Shown: in pieces, positions 11,680 to 48,509 of the stretch
How positions within the stretch are numbered: the first letter of the stretch is position 1
Layout of the letters: every line of letters begins with the position of its first letter
Origin: Vigna angularis
Taxonomy: Eukaryota > Streptophyta > Magnoliopsida > Fabales > Fabaceae
Direction: 5' to 3'
Length of the DNA: 64,000 nucleotides
Assembly: GCF_016808095.1 (NCBI RefSeq)
Contig: NC_068970.1
Span: 38,226,630 to 38,290,629, forward strand
Position numbers and translations under genes: made by a program
The notes under the pieces: model-generated
What the model was told of the DNA's origin: nothing
Seen by the model: the letters and a program-made list of their open reading frames with translations, nothing else
Database searches by the model: none

Positions 11680-12277
11680 ATGTGATTAGGCATTTATTGA
11701 GGATCAAGATTTTTTGAATTATGTTTATTTCGTTGTTATGTACTTGGTTTAATGAATTGTGCTGCAATGGTTTGGTATGATGTGATAAAATGTTGTTTTT
11801 GATGAGTAGTATTCTTGTGTTTGCTCTATTATTCTATGATGCATGTTGAGTTAATGATTGGTGAGGCTTTTAAGCATAGATGGTGGTTGCTCACAGTTTT
11901 GTTAAAAGGAGATGCATGATTTCAATTGTGGAACTTGAGATAACCTGTGAGAGGTTGGGCTCCAGAGTCTTTGATTGATTGAATGCTATTGCTTTGGAAG
12001 CATGATTGATTTTGCCTAATTTTCTATGATTGAACCACTAGCTTGCTTGTTACACATGTTTTCTTCTCCCTTAGAGCCAATGTCAATTGGTGAACCTAAC
12101 AAAGAACAATATTTCTCTTTACCCTTTGAACCTTGAGCCTAAATTTGAATTTTGAATGAAACCCTTTGTTGAAATCCTTACCTTGAGTTGAGTAGAGTAT
12201 GTGTATGTGGTAATGGAGAATGGTTCAAGTTTGGGGTTGTGAGAAACTGGAAAGAACTTTGTGAAATTCATTAAAGA

Positions 12278-12342
12278 GCATTGAGCCAAAGCAAAAAGCA
12301 AAAGAGAAGAAAAGAAAGAAAAGAAAAGGTTAAGCTCAATGC
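12278..12342 (+). repeat. 9-bp inverted repeat enclosing a polypurine tract (copy 1)
   Basis: GCATTGAGC at 12278-12286 and GCTCAATGC at 12334-12342 form a perfect inverted repeat around about 47 nt of almost pure A/G. The same arms and an A/G tract of about 69 nt occur in copy 2 at 58679-58765. Confidence 0.7.
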
Positions 12343-12976
12343 AAGTAAAGTTGGGAATGAGTTGAATATTGGTTTCTCACATAAAAGCAGAAAGAAAGAT
12401 TATTATTAGTGTGAATAAATGAATTATGCACTCTCTTAACTCAAGGATTTTGTTGTCTAGAAAAACCAATTTTCTTCTTAGCCCGGCCTCAATACAAGCC
12501 TTGAAAAGCCCTTGTGATGACAACTTGCTTGTAAGTGTGTTTGATATGTGGTTAAATGAAAGGCAAAGTTGATTCATGTGACATTGTGATGGTAGAGTGT
12601 AAGAGTGTCACCTCACTATACACTTTTTAGTTTGAGTGAAACACTTTTGAGTGCTTGAGTGAAACACTTTTCAGTGCTTGAGTGAAATACTGTCTTTGGT
12701 GAGGAATTGTTCCATGCACTGTATGATAACATTTTTGCCTGGATATTGATTATTCATAAGGTTTGCATCTGTTGTGTATGTCTTGATTATGTGAGCACCA
12801 TAGTTGAAGCTTGATTGGCTAAAGCATCATTATATCTTGACTAATCTTTCTATGATGAGCAGACATGAGTAATTTACTTGTCTTAGAGGAAAATGCTTTT
12901 TGTTGTGCTAGACCATTGTAGTATGATTATTTTGTTTAAATCAAGTTACATTTTGCTTGAGGACAAGCAAAGTTTC

Positions 12977-12989
12977 AAGTTTGGGGTTG
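12977..12989 (+). promoter_or_regulatory. Polypurine tract of copy 1 (plus-strand priming site)
   Basis: AAGTTTGGGGTTG lies directly before the 3' LTR start TGATAATAG. The preceding words GAGGACAAGCAAAGTTTCA are shared, in reverse, with copy 2 next to its 3' LTR. A second copy of the motif sits at 12227-12239. Confidence 0.65.
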
Positions 12990-13530
12990 TGATAATAGTT
13001 GAAAATACCGTTATCTGTGATTCAATTTTGATATTAAACGCACCCTTTTTGACTTAGAAACTTGCTTGAACTCATGTTTTTGCTTTAGTTTTACAAATAA
13101 GTGAGTAGAGGTTATACTTTATAATTTTATCACTAATAGTTGAACCCATTTTATGTTATTTTTATGTTCTATTTAAGGACTTGGACGTCCTAGGGATGGT
13201 ATGTCTTGATGGCTTGGTCATAGAAACACACTTTTCACCCCTTGGAGGCAGATTGGGGGATGTGGGAGCTCTGCTCTTCAATTTCTAGGGTTTTTCTATC
13301 TCTTCCATTCCATTGTACATCTAGTTTCTCCATGATAATTGAGAACTAAACCTTATTTGTTGTTGGGGAAGATGTAACCTCTAAACTCTCATGTATTTGA
13401 ATTTGTTTTAATTACATATGCTTCTTTCATTAATTGTTAGGGTAATTCTTCTTCGCTCAATGCTTGTTATGTTTAACTCATTCATGGCATGATGTATGAT
13501 TTGCATGAGTACCGGGAGGTATCTTACAAT
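12990..13530 (+). repeat. 3' LTR of copy 1, internally deleted and eroded at its end
   Basis: The start matches the 5' LTR. About 305 bp present in the 5' LTR (8098-8405) are missing at 13134. From 13270 to about 13490 it matches the reverse of copy 2's LTR, including TTCTAGGG, AACTAAACCTT, TTGTTGGGGAA and GTTTAACTCATTCAT. Similarity fades after 13500, so the LTR end and any target duplication were not found. Confidence 0.65.
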
Positions 13531-16500
13531 TCAGGTTCTGGAGAATTCACATCAAAACCACCATATGCGCACCATATTTTCACCACCATCAAGCTTCAAC
13601 AAACCACCAACCGTTTGGAAGTCTCCCCTTGGCTTGAGTCATATAGCTTGGAGGAGTTTATCCCATTAGTTGGAGTAGATGAAAAGGTAAACGATATGAG
13701 TGAAACTCAATCAACTATTTTATTAAAGAACTTCAAAGTATAAATAGAAAACTAACTAATCGAGTTTCATTTTATAAAACAACTATCTCTCTTTAAAAAA
13801 TGTTTCTCTTCTCTTCCTCTACATTCTCTCTAGAATTGTAACCAATTTACTCATTCGTTTGAATATCATAGTACATCATAGGAGTTTTGTTTTAGGGATA
13901 TCATCTTAACCAATCAAAGTTGGAATGAGAGTAAGTTTATCTTCTACCCTTCTTTTGAATCAGTTCAATGATATGCTCACAAACGGGGAAAACTTGCTTG
14001 TATATGACTTTTTTGAGTTTAAGATGAATCTTTGCATGTTAGTATTCATTAGGATGTGTTTAGATCTCTAATATGAGTTTATCTTGGTGTAAAATAGAAC
14101 ACTATAAGTAGAGCACGAGTTGGTGGAGCTTGAAAATGGAAAGAGGATAATTCCAAGTAAGAGAAGCTAATTGTTTTGTTGTATTTCCTATAAGATTTGT
14201 TGATGTATGTTGTGAAAAGTACATTTTTATGATGAGAGAAAAACTTAGTAAAAGCCGATAATACCAAACTAATACACTTATCAGTTTTCTTAGTAGACCA
14301 CAAGATATATGTGCTAGATGTGTCACTCCACTAAGTAAGTGAATAAGATTTAATTTTCAGAGAGAGCTCTAGATGATACACACATTGGGCTAGTCAAACA
14401 TGTTGGACAAGCCTAATGGATATAGGTTTGATTCGACCGTCGAGTAGTATTATTGTTGAGCGAGAAAACATTTTCTAAAAATTTAGCAAGCTTATATCTA
14501 TACTTGCTCGATGATACACTCATTAGGCGATACCTTTGTTGAACGAGTGTAAAAGCTCATTGCGTGAGAATGATGAAAATTCTTTTAAAATGTTGAAAAC
14601 TTTTGTGATGAGACCAATTTGGATGAGAAGTTTGGGATTGAGTAAAGTCAAAACAAGAGCACATAATCTATTGCAAATAAACTCACACACACATGTGTGC
14701 GCGCGTATGGTACATGAATTTACCTTGTCATATGAGTGATACGTTGTTGTTGATGTTATCAAATTACCTTTACTTGACCAATGCAACTTTGGTATTACCA
14801 AGTTAATAAAATAATAGGGTTAAGTTAACTTTAAGTCATATCCCAAAAAATATGAAATTTATTTTCAACAATTGATTCTTATAAAATCTTACATGAAATG
14901 TGAATAAAACAAAATGCAAATAATAAAATATAAAAGTAAAAATCTAACCTAATAGATTTAATATTGAAGATTGATATAAATGTGAATTTGATAACAATAA
15001 ATGAAATAGAAAGTAAATAAAAGACTTTAAAATAATTTTAGTAAAACAATAATTCAATTGTTTTTTTTCGAAATAGATTCATCATTGATTGTCTAATAAT
15101 TATTGCTCAATTGATTATTATTTTTTATTTAAAATTAATTAAAGTAAATTCTTAATTAATTTGTTGACATTCTCACTATTAGGCAAAGTAGATTCTCAAT
15201 TAAAAGCAATAACTTTTTAAATTATTTATAATAAATTCAACCAAAATACATTGTCAACTAAATTCTATTATGCTTAATCATGTGTACTTTTTTACCTCAT
15301 TACTAAATATAAAGTTAATTAATTAAAATACATTCTTAATTAATTCTTGTTAATGTATTTATCATTAATCAAAGTACTCTCAATTGGTAACAAAAGTCTA
15401 TTTAATCACATGAATGTTCTTAACTTTGATCAAAATATATTTTCAATTAAAATTAAAAAAAATTAGACTCATATGATCAACATGCATATAGATTGAAACA
15501 CCTCTCTAATTAACTATGACATAAAATCATTATCTTTTATATAATTCAAAAATAAAAGACATAGATAAACGATAACTCAAAACAATAATCATTGCACAAA
15601 ATTAGAGTTTCTAATTGTTTCTCTTCTACTTGCCTTAGGTATTTTTATATAGAACTTGATTGTGTTTAGATTCTGCCTGTTAACAAAATCTCTTATCTAG
15701 TATTGTAATATTTCCCAATAAATAACAAGTTGGATCAGTTTTTAGAACTATTTCATAGGTATTTTCTAGTGATAATTTAAGATATAATTAACTTAATTAT
15801 TTTATGAAATATCTATTAAATTATCAACAATTAAATTTTTTTCTAATTTCTAATTTAGTCTTTCATTCATATAATCCAAAATTGCAAAAAAAAAATCTAA
15901 AGATATTAATATTTTCATTTTAGTCCATTTTGTTTGATCCACTTGAAATATTTTTACTGAACTTTGATTGTTTAACATGTTGACTGTCCAATTAGGGACT
16001 ACCATGTGACAACTCCCTCTTTCTTAAAATTACAATTTTATTGCTACTTCAGGTGGTTGCAGAGGCATTTTGGATTGTGCCTGGGTGAAGATGCAAATAT
16101 AGGTTGGTGATGGAAGCACGATGACGGCTTGCACAAAGGAGTTTGGGGCTTGTGATGGTGACTATTTTTGTTTCATGGATGTGCGATTTTGGTGCAAGGT
16201 GTTTCATTTACGTTGAAGGTTCAGGGAGCTATAATTGAGCTATTCTTCTTCATCGATAAAGGTGTTAGGTGAACACGACTGACGTGGTGGTCCGATGAAC
16301 GAACCTGGTGACACGATGTGGTTTGTGAGGTGGTCTTACGGTGGACGTCAATCTATGCATGGCTTCAATGGAGTGGTTCGTGGTTGCTATTCTTGACATT
16401 AATGCATGTTAAATCAAAATTTCATGGATCAAGATCATCTAGTAAGCTTTTACTTTATAGTTAAAAAATCATATGTTCTTGTCTGATTCAATAAACATAG

Positions 16501-17515
16501 TAAAGAGTACGACTCAATAAAACCTTTAAACCTACACCTATTTTGGCCATATTTACATATTATAACTAAATCTTAGTAATATGTATATTATTATTTATCA
16601 TTCTTTTACTATTTATTATATTATATTGTATTTCTTAGATAAGTATTATTTTAATAGGAACATAGGTTTTGAGTCTATATTGATCTTATAAATACAACTA
16701 GTATTTCTTAAAGAATCTCACTCTGACACTCTATCATAAACATTGATACACTCAATCATACAAAGATTTTAACTCTAACTAACTTGAACGAACGTCAGAG
16801 AGTCTTTTGGAGGTAGATCTTCCCCTCTTAACAACAAGGAGGCTCTTTCCAAACAAAAGAAGCGATTAAACTATCATTAGGATCTTACCACTTGTCCACA
16901 AGTCCACACTCAAGATCCAAGTAAAATCACCATCTATTAACGAAGTTTACTCACTTCAACTGTATTAGGCCACCATTAAGTATATCAAGTTTATAACAAT
17001 ATATATTGAATAACTAATATTAATAAATAAATAATATTTTAACCTGTAATATCGATGAGGCGTACACATTTAAAACAGCTCAATGGATAAGGCAAGGTCA
17101 CGCAATATTATTCACTGAAAAGGAATTATATATAACTCCTATATATCAGACATTCAATTAACACTATTTCTTTCTTCCTTCCTTCCTACCATACCATATC
17201 ATCTGTTATACCTACACTTTTCCTCTCTTAGCATCACGTGTTTTGGCTGAAAAATTCTCAACTAAACACACATTCAGAGGTAGATCCAATATCGATGTCC
17301 ATCTAAGAAGAGTCACAGAGAATATCCTTTGATTATCCACGTTAATAGTTATAAAAACAGAGAATGTCCTTTGATAGATTCAAAAGACAAAGATTGTATT
17401 GTACAGAAACTATGCAGATTCTAGCAGCCAAGCTAATGTCCTCAAAAAGTTAATCGAATAAAATTTATACCCTAGTGCCCCCTCCCCACCTCCCCCAACA
17501 CGAGTTATGATTTTT
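13531..17515. other. Gene-poor stretch, AT-rich, with possible LTR remnants
   Basis: No supported gene. The open frames at 13489-13743, 14079-14326 and 14523-14801 are short and unmatched. Around 16670-16990 the sequence TTGAACGAACGTCAGAGAGT followed by CTTTTGGAGGTA resembles the R-U5 part of large plant Tat/Ogre LTRs; this is a weak impression. 15000-16000 is AT-rich with many short ATTAATT-like words. Confidence 0.4.
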
Positions 17516-17519
17516 CTTT

Positions 17520-24888
<7,369 letters not shown>

Positions 24889-25510
24889 TCCAATCACAAC
24901 TTGTACCGAATTCAATCAATGCAGTGAATTCAACGTACTAACACACAGAATATGAGATACAGAACAATCAGCATATTTATGCGTAGAAATAAAAGGTTGT
25001 TTTATAATGTTTTGGAGAAGAAGTATTCATCAGATTGTTGGAAGCAGCATATTGGAATGTCAATTGATAAAATCAACGATCTAATGGGATGTGATGAAAA
25101 TTAGTTACAGGTGTTTGACAACATCCATAACGCGGTCGGAAAAGGAATAATTGAATCAAAAGGCCATCTCAGTAAATTTAAACTATAAATAAATCGCCAC
25201 GCCTTAGTACAGAGACAGAAATGCCAAGAACGGCTTTCAAATTCGTCGAAACGAACAGAAATTGCATAAGGCTCATCTTTTTCGAGAAGATCCAAAATCT
25301 CAGTGGCAGAAGAAGAAACCAATTTAAAACCAAGTAAACGATTTTCTCGATGACTGGCACTAACAAGAACAGACTCCTTCACGGTATAATTGTGATCAAA
25401 GAAAGATAAAGCGAAAGTGAAATGGATGAACTAACCTAACGACGGCGCAGAACAAAACTTCACGAGGGGCAGCAGCTTCAGGCGACGGCGTTCCACGAAT
25501 CAAAGGGAAC
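24889..25510 (-). promoter_or_regulatory. Likely DPMS1 leader and promoter region
   Basis: Around 25440-25500 the minus strand is GC-richer (the word GAACGCCGTCGCCTGAAGC) and ends in a possible donor (TTAG|GTTAGT). This suggests an untranslated first exon with an intron before the ATG exon. An open frame at 25101-25382 within it shows no family resemblance. No transcription start can be proved. Confidence 0.3.
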
Positions 25511-27560
25511 CAAGCAGCGTGTCAACTACAACAAACTTTTTATTTGTGTTTAAATTATAATTTTAATAGTATTTTTAAAAGAAAAATATATATTTTATAA
25601 AACAAAAAATTATATTTCTTCTCCTTCTTCGTATTGTTATGGTATTAAAATGGTAAAAGAAAAACTTCTTTCTCAAATAAAACATAGAAGATATAATTAT
25701 TGTTCGATTATAACACATTGTTGTTAACTTTTTTTTATTGCAAAAATATTCGATTAAATATTATTTTTTAGTTATACATTAATAGATCTGATAAAAAACT
25801 AACATATAAAAATGTAAAGTTTCTATATTAAAAAAACATATTTTTAGAAAATTAAATTTATGTTGAAAAACAAAATAAAGTTATTATATTTATGTAATTG
25901 TGTCTATAATGTGATCTTAACTTAATAGATTTGTATTAGAAATAACAAAAATTAATTAAAATGAAAATATTTTGTATAGTTATACATGACTATGAAATTT
26001 AGCTTTAAATATCACTGAAAAGTGTCATTTAACTAGATATGATACGTGTTAAATGAAAAATGAAAGAGATTTAACTAATAAATTGAAAAATTGACGATTC
26101 CAGAAACAGTTTATTGTTAATTGGTAAGTTTCAAAAAAAAAATTTAAAAGAGCTTGAGAAAAAATTTATTCAACAGAAAGAGTAAGTGTTGTTTATCACT
26201 TTAAAAAATGTTTTGTAAGTGATTAATCCAATAGTGATGTTATTTTATTATAAGACATTGACATTGTTTCGTATGAATATCATTATCGTGGTCTTATATG
26301 ATATACTAGTCTTTCAAGTTTGACTATAGATTGAGAGTCAATGTTTTAAAAAGGAAAAATGTCACTTTTTTATAGTTTTTTTTATCTTATGCTTATTGAT
26401 TGTCCTAGTATGGTAGTTCTTTAGTGGAATATAGGGAAACAAAAGATTCACATGATAAGACTTGAAAGTTAGTTAATAATGAAGGTTGTTTTATTAAGAT
26501 GACAGTTATTTTATTAAGATTAAGAAGGGTTATTATGAAATTATAAGATTTAATGGCTTGGAGTAAGAGATTGATGACAATTGGTCATTTTATATAAGTT
26601 TATAAGTAAGTTTTTCTTTTGTTACGGGACCATGTTTATTTGATCCCAGAGGGAACACAACTAAGAATAGTGAATCATCTTAAAAGTATGACTTCATGGT
26701 TTATTTCCTTAGAGTCTTCAAGTGGGTCTGGAGTAAGGGAGGAGCTAATGAGGAGGGTTGAAAGTTCATCTATTGAAGAATTTTCTTATAATAGGCCAAG
26801 TGGTTATGAGAGGGTGATGTCTTGGCTACTCAAAATTTTTATTGAATAGTCATGCTTATAATATAGAAGATTTATTCTTAGTAATGACCATGTGTCATAC
26901 GCTTAATAGAGAATATATTATGTGTCATGATTTTATATTGGTTTTCAAAATAGAGTATTAAACATTTGCTTCTACAATTTGAAAACATTTTTACAATTAC
27001 TTAAATTTATAAATAAAGATGTCTCTTTTCCATTTAAATTGACCTTTGAATTTAAATAAAGTATGTTGTTAATTTTGTGTTATACTACTCAACTTAGATT
27101 ACAAACTTAAAATTTAAATTTCTTATAGCAACTATTATTTAGAAATTGACCTAGCTTTCCTTTTGAGAGTACTCTAATACCACCATCTCATCACCTTTAA
27201 ATCACCAAAATCGAGCTATACACTAAACTTATCACTTATCATAGCATGTGGGGACCTACATCATTTTTTAAATCTCCAACTTGGCTTGAGTCCTATAACA
27301 TGAATGAGGCATCAATGTTCTTATGACATTTTTCTATTATACATGTACTTAGTTAAAATAGATAAATATGTTACTTAAACAATTAATTTAATTAATCAAA
27401 TACAAAAAGAAAATGTGTAATTTAATTTTACGTTTAGCGGAAATTCGTTTTAAAAGCAAGTTAAAATACCCTGATTTTAATGTCGATATTTTTTCCTCTA
27501 TTACGTAATCTCAGTTCAATTTTTTTTTTCATCTATGTTTTTATCATCCTCATTTCCTTT
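25511..27560. other. AT-rich DNA between the divergent genes, no gene seen
   Basis: Spacer between DPMS1 (leftward) and the At4g18490-like gene (rightward). The open frame at 26619-26849 is unmatched. No repeat ends were recognised. Confidence 0.45.
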
Positions 27561-27813
27561 TTGCTTTCGCGTTTCCCGCCCTTCTTAAGTTTGGACTCTG
27601 GAGTTAGAAGCCGTTATTGTTTATAAGTTAATTCGATCAAGCAGTGCTTATTTTCCATGTTCATTTTCTTTTAGCCAAACGCTGGATGTTCTCTCGTTTT
27701 TTTTTCTCTCATCAGAACCTAACAAAAACATTATCACAGTCTATCCTCACTCTCATTCATGCAGTTGCGGAAATAAAAAAATCCCCACCTTCTCTTAACC
27801 ACTTCAGGGATAG

Positions 27814-28398
27814 GTAAGTCGCGTATTTCTTTGCGAATCTCCACATTTCGTGCGTGTCTCAGCTGCAATTATGGTAATATTTTATGAAGTTTGATGTCAA
27901 TGAAGTTCAACTGATTTCGGTTGTTGAAAACTCATAGATTAGGGTATACTTGATTTATGAGTTTCTTTTAAGTTTAAATCAACTATGTCTAACAATCGTA
28001 ATCAACTATGCATATACCTTTGTTTCTTTTCATCTAATGCGATTATTGGAACACTCGTAAATATATCAAACTGCAGTTGTTATATCTTTTTGGTAATGTT
28101 TACGATTGATGATCTATTGAGGAACAAATTTCTGATTTAGGAGAATTAGCTGAAAGAGTGATCTGCAACGTTATGCTGGTTAGAAATATGCTTGCCAGGA
28201 TATCCAATATTGTAACTTTCTCTATTATTTTATTATCGTTACTTTTTAGTGATTCATATTTTCATGGATTATTTTCACTAGTGCTTGATTGATTCATTCT
28301 TTCTTAGTCACAAGAGTGGCCAAGGAACTTGTATGTTAATATATTTATTCCCTACTTTTTAATTTGAATTTGGAGATTTTGTAATGGCTGTGGTGTAG
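27814..28398 (+). other. 5' untranslated-region intron of the At4g18490-like gene
   Basis: Donor AG|GTAAGT at 27813/27814 follows a pyrimidine-rich leader. The acceptor TGGTGTAG at 28391-28398 precedes the exon that carries the start codon at 28425. Such leader introns are common in plants. Inferred from splice signals. Confidence 0.5.
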
Positions 28399-28424
28399 AT
28401 CAAAAACTTTAGCAACCTTAAGGA

Positions 28425-46003
<17,579 letters not shown>

Positions 46004-47395
46004 TCGGCTACAAATTATTGCATTCGGAGGTATGTATGTAGAAAGATCTTTGCTACGTGTTGGCTATTCTAAACAAAAATTGTCAGGTATCAGTAATCAT
46101 CTGAATTTAAGGACTGAATACGTGTATTCCTTCAGCGTTATCTGAACTTAACTAACATTTGTTTTCCTTACAATAAGAAATTATGAAAAAAATTTCACTT
46201 GTTTGATCTATTGTGGTTTTGAATTTGTATGCAGTCAATTGTGATGCATGTCTCAAGTCATTTGACCCTTAATTATCGTCTTACCTAAGGCATTCATTAA
46301 CTCGAGTATCTTTTTAACTACGTACTAGAAAAGGAAAAAAGATTAAAAATAAAACAAACTAGCTTTTTCAACTGAAACCTTTTGCATTTCTTTGAAATTT
46401 CTTTTGTCAAAGACTTTTGGCCTATAGGACAAAACGATGAGTATATTTGCAAAGCGTCCATCGATAAATCATTTACAATATTGAAAATGTACTACACGAG
46501 TACACACGCACATGCGCACACGTGTGTATATATATTAAACATTATTATAAATTATTTAATTTTTTTTATAAAACTCATGGATATCATTATGATCCTTCTC
46601 ATCTCAATTAGACTGACATTTGAAAAACATCTATTATTTATCATCACGTGAAAATATCATTAAAAAGAATGGAAACCCAACCTTAACACGAAAAAAAAAA
46701 ACAGGCCAACTATAAAGCTATACACCAACTAAGAAGTCCTATACTTTAAATGATTTAAATTGATCATCAAAATTTATACATTCAAAATTATTTTTAAAAA
46801 ATTAGTTTAATATAATAATATGAATATGTTGTAGTTTAATATAAAAATGAGCCTAATTTATGCATCTAAAGTTAAAAAAGTGGATATTTCATCCCTGTTT
46901 GATCATTAATATTGAAAAAGTCCATCTAGAAATAGATTATCTGTTCTTACTTCTTTAATTATAATAAAAATTTACACGATAAAATTTATGACTTTCTAAA
47001 ATTGACACTTCAGGATAACGAGATAAATGTCGTACATGTATTGCTATTGGATTGGATGTGTTGGACATGAAGACCGTAATTGAAGAGGATATCAAATCTT
47101 CATAGAACTCGATTGCCAATAAGTGTTTTCCCGTTAATCAAAGTGTGTATCATAGTAATTATAAGTTATACTATACATGATAATGAAGAATCATCTATTA
47201 TTTTCCTCCTGTCTTGCTGAAAAGGGAGAAGGAATCTCTCAATTCTTCAGATAAAAATAGAATGTTAGCCATTATTTATATTGAATATAAACAGTTTCTA
47301 AACCATCGAGCTGTAAGTTATAAATTTAATTCACAAAAGTAACTTCTTTGGGCATTTAATTCTTTCCATCAACTCACTCATGCCCGGAAGGAAAC
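46004..47395. other. Downstream flank of the At4g18490-like gene, no further gene seen
   Basis: Contains the 3' untranslated region and AT-rich spacer. A (CA)n-like stretch lies near 46500-46525. No gene recognised. Confidence 0.45.
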
Positions 47396-47397
47396 GA

Positions 47398-47768
47398 ATA
47401 ACTAAGCATTAAATGATGAGGCATGATATTAACTAGCTTTAGATAAAAATCGTTATAAATATTCACTAAACATTAAATGCCATGAAGGAAACGAATAACG
47501 AAGCATTAAATGATGAGCATGATATTAATTAGCTTTATAAAATTGTTACATATATTAACTAAGCATTAAATGACGAGGCATGTATGAATTAGTTTTAGAT
47601 AAAAACGGTTACAAATATTCACTAATGCCAGCAAGGAAACCAATAACTAATCATTAAATGATGAGCATAATATTAATTAGGTTAAGATACAATTTACATA
47701 TATTAACTAAGCATTAAATGATGAGGCATGATATTAGTTAGATTTAGAAAAATAATTTGCATATATTA
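47398..47768. repeat. Tandem repeat with alternating long and short units
   Basis: Five copies of a unit around TAACTAAGCATTAAATGATG (starting near 47399, 47490, 47557, 47648 and 47705). Each is followed by GAG(G)CATGATATTAATTAG and GTTA(C/T)A(A/T)ATAT. Copies alternate about 91 and 60 bp, so the larger period is roughly 155 bp. Confidence 0.75.
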
Positions 47769-47858
47769 TCTCAATCTTTTATTTTTAATTAGTTTGTTAT
47801 TATTTTTTATTTATATTTATTGGATCATATATTTTTATTATAAATAAAAAATTTTATA

Positions 47859-48148
47859 TGTATATTTAACACAAGATATTAATTTCATACATAGTTTTTT
47901 TGTTAATAAATGGACTTTAATTCTAACTTAACCCACAAAACCGGCTTGTAAGGTGAGGTTTGCATCCACTTATATATTATAAATTAGTCTTTTCTCTAGT
48001 CGATGTATATTTAACACAAGATATTAATTTCATACATAGTTTTTTCGTTAAGAAATGGATTTTAGGTCTAACTCAATCCACAAAATCGGCTTGTAAGGTG
48101 AGGTTTGCACTCACTTATATATTATAAATTGGTCTTTTCTCTAGTCGA
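47859..48148. repeat. 145-bp tandem duplication (legume-type repeat)
   Basis: Units 47859-48003 and 48004-48148 start TGTATATTTAACACAAGATA and contain GGCTTGTAAGGTGAGGTTTG and TATTATAAATT(A/G)GTCTTTTC. They are followed by the copia-like words CTAGTCGATGTGAAACTTCC and ACACACCCCATCACGCCGAG. Confidence 0.8.
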
Positions 48149-48316
48149 TGTGAAACTTCCAACACACCCCATCACGCCGAGGTATAATCATCATCTCGAG
48201 CGTGAGACTAGATATTTAATAGGTGGTCCGATAATGGCCTAATAACGGGTGAAACAACATGCTCAACAAATAACAAATAGCGCTAGGATAAACTCTAACT
48301 TGGCTCTAATACCATG

Positions 48317-48500
48317 TTAAAGATAGTGAAAATTATGTATGAGATTAATCTCCCTCGTGTTAAATATACACATAGGGGTAATAGATAAAAGATATGGGGT
48401 AAACCCAAAATACAAATAAGAAATAATAACGAATTAACTAAAGATAAAAGATAAATATAAAATAAAGATAATATAACGAATAGTTTTCATTATATTCAAC
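48317..48500 (-). repeat. Copia LTR fragment with adjoining primer-site-like sequence
   Basis: Reverse complement resembles the TGTTAGATATATTATC LTR family. It ends TCTTTAACA, followed by TGGTATTAGAGCC, close to the initiator tRNA-Met primer site TGGTATCAGAGC. No internal coding region is left. Confidence 0.6.
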
Positions 48501-48509
48501 ATGGTATCT

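Larger units (their letters stand above)
7955..13530 (+). mobile_element. Gag-protease LTR retrotransposon, copy 1 (plus strand), damaged
   Basis: The two ends share a direct repeat beginning TGATAA(C/T)AGTTGAAAATA (7955 and 12990). The order is truncated 5' LTR, gag 3' part, protease, a C-terminal tail, a long 3' untranslated region, a G-rich polypurine tract and a 3' LTR. There is no reverse transcriptase, RNase H or integrase core. Copy 2 (56863 to the window end, minus strand) has the same order and related proteins, which shows that this is a family layout. A deletion removes the 5' LTR end, the primer site and the gag N-terminus (join near 8482). A hAT-type element interrupts gag. The right end is eroded, so 13530 is approximate. 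The protease sequence and motif DLGA.INLMP place it near Athila/Tat Ty3/gypsy elements. Confidence 0.8.

Noticed and set aside
17060..17110. tRNA-like words (CAGCTCAATGGATAAGGCAA) suggesting a SINE
   Set aside because: No second promoter box, no tail and no target duplication found.
25101..25382. 93-aa minus-strand frame upstream of DPMS1
   Set aside because: Falls in the probable leader/intron region of DPMS1; no similarity recognised.
26619..26849. 76-aa plus-strand frame between the divergent genes
   Set aside because: No domain, no splice or promoter context, AT-rich surroundings.
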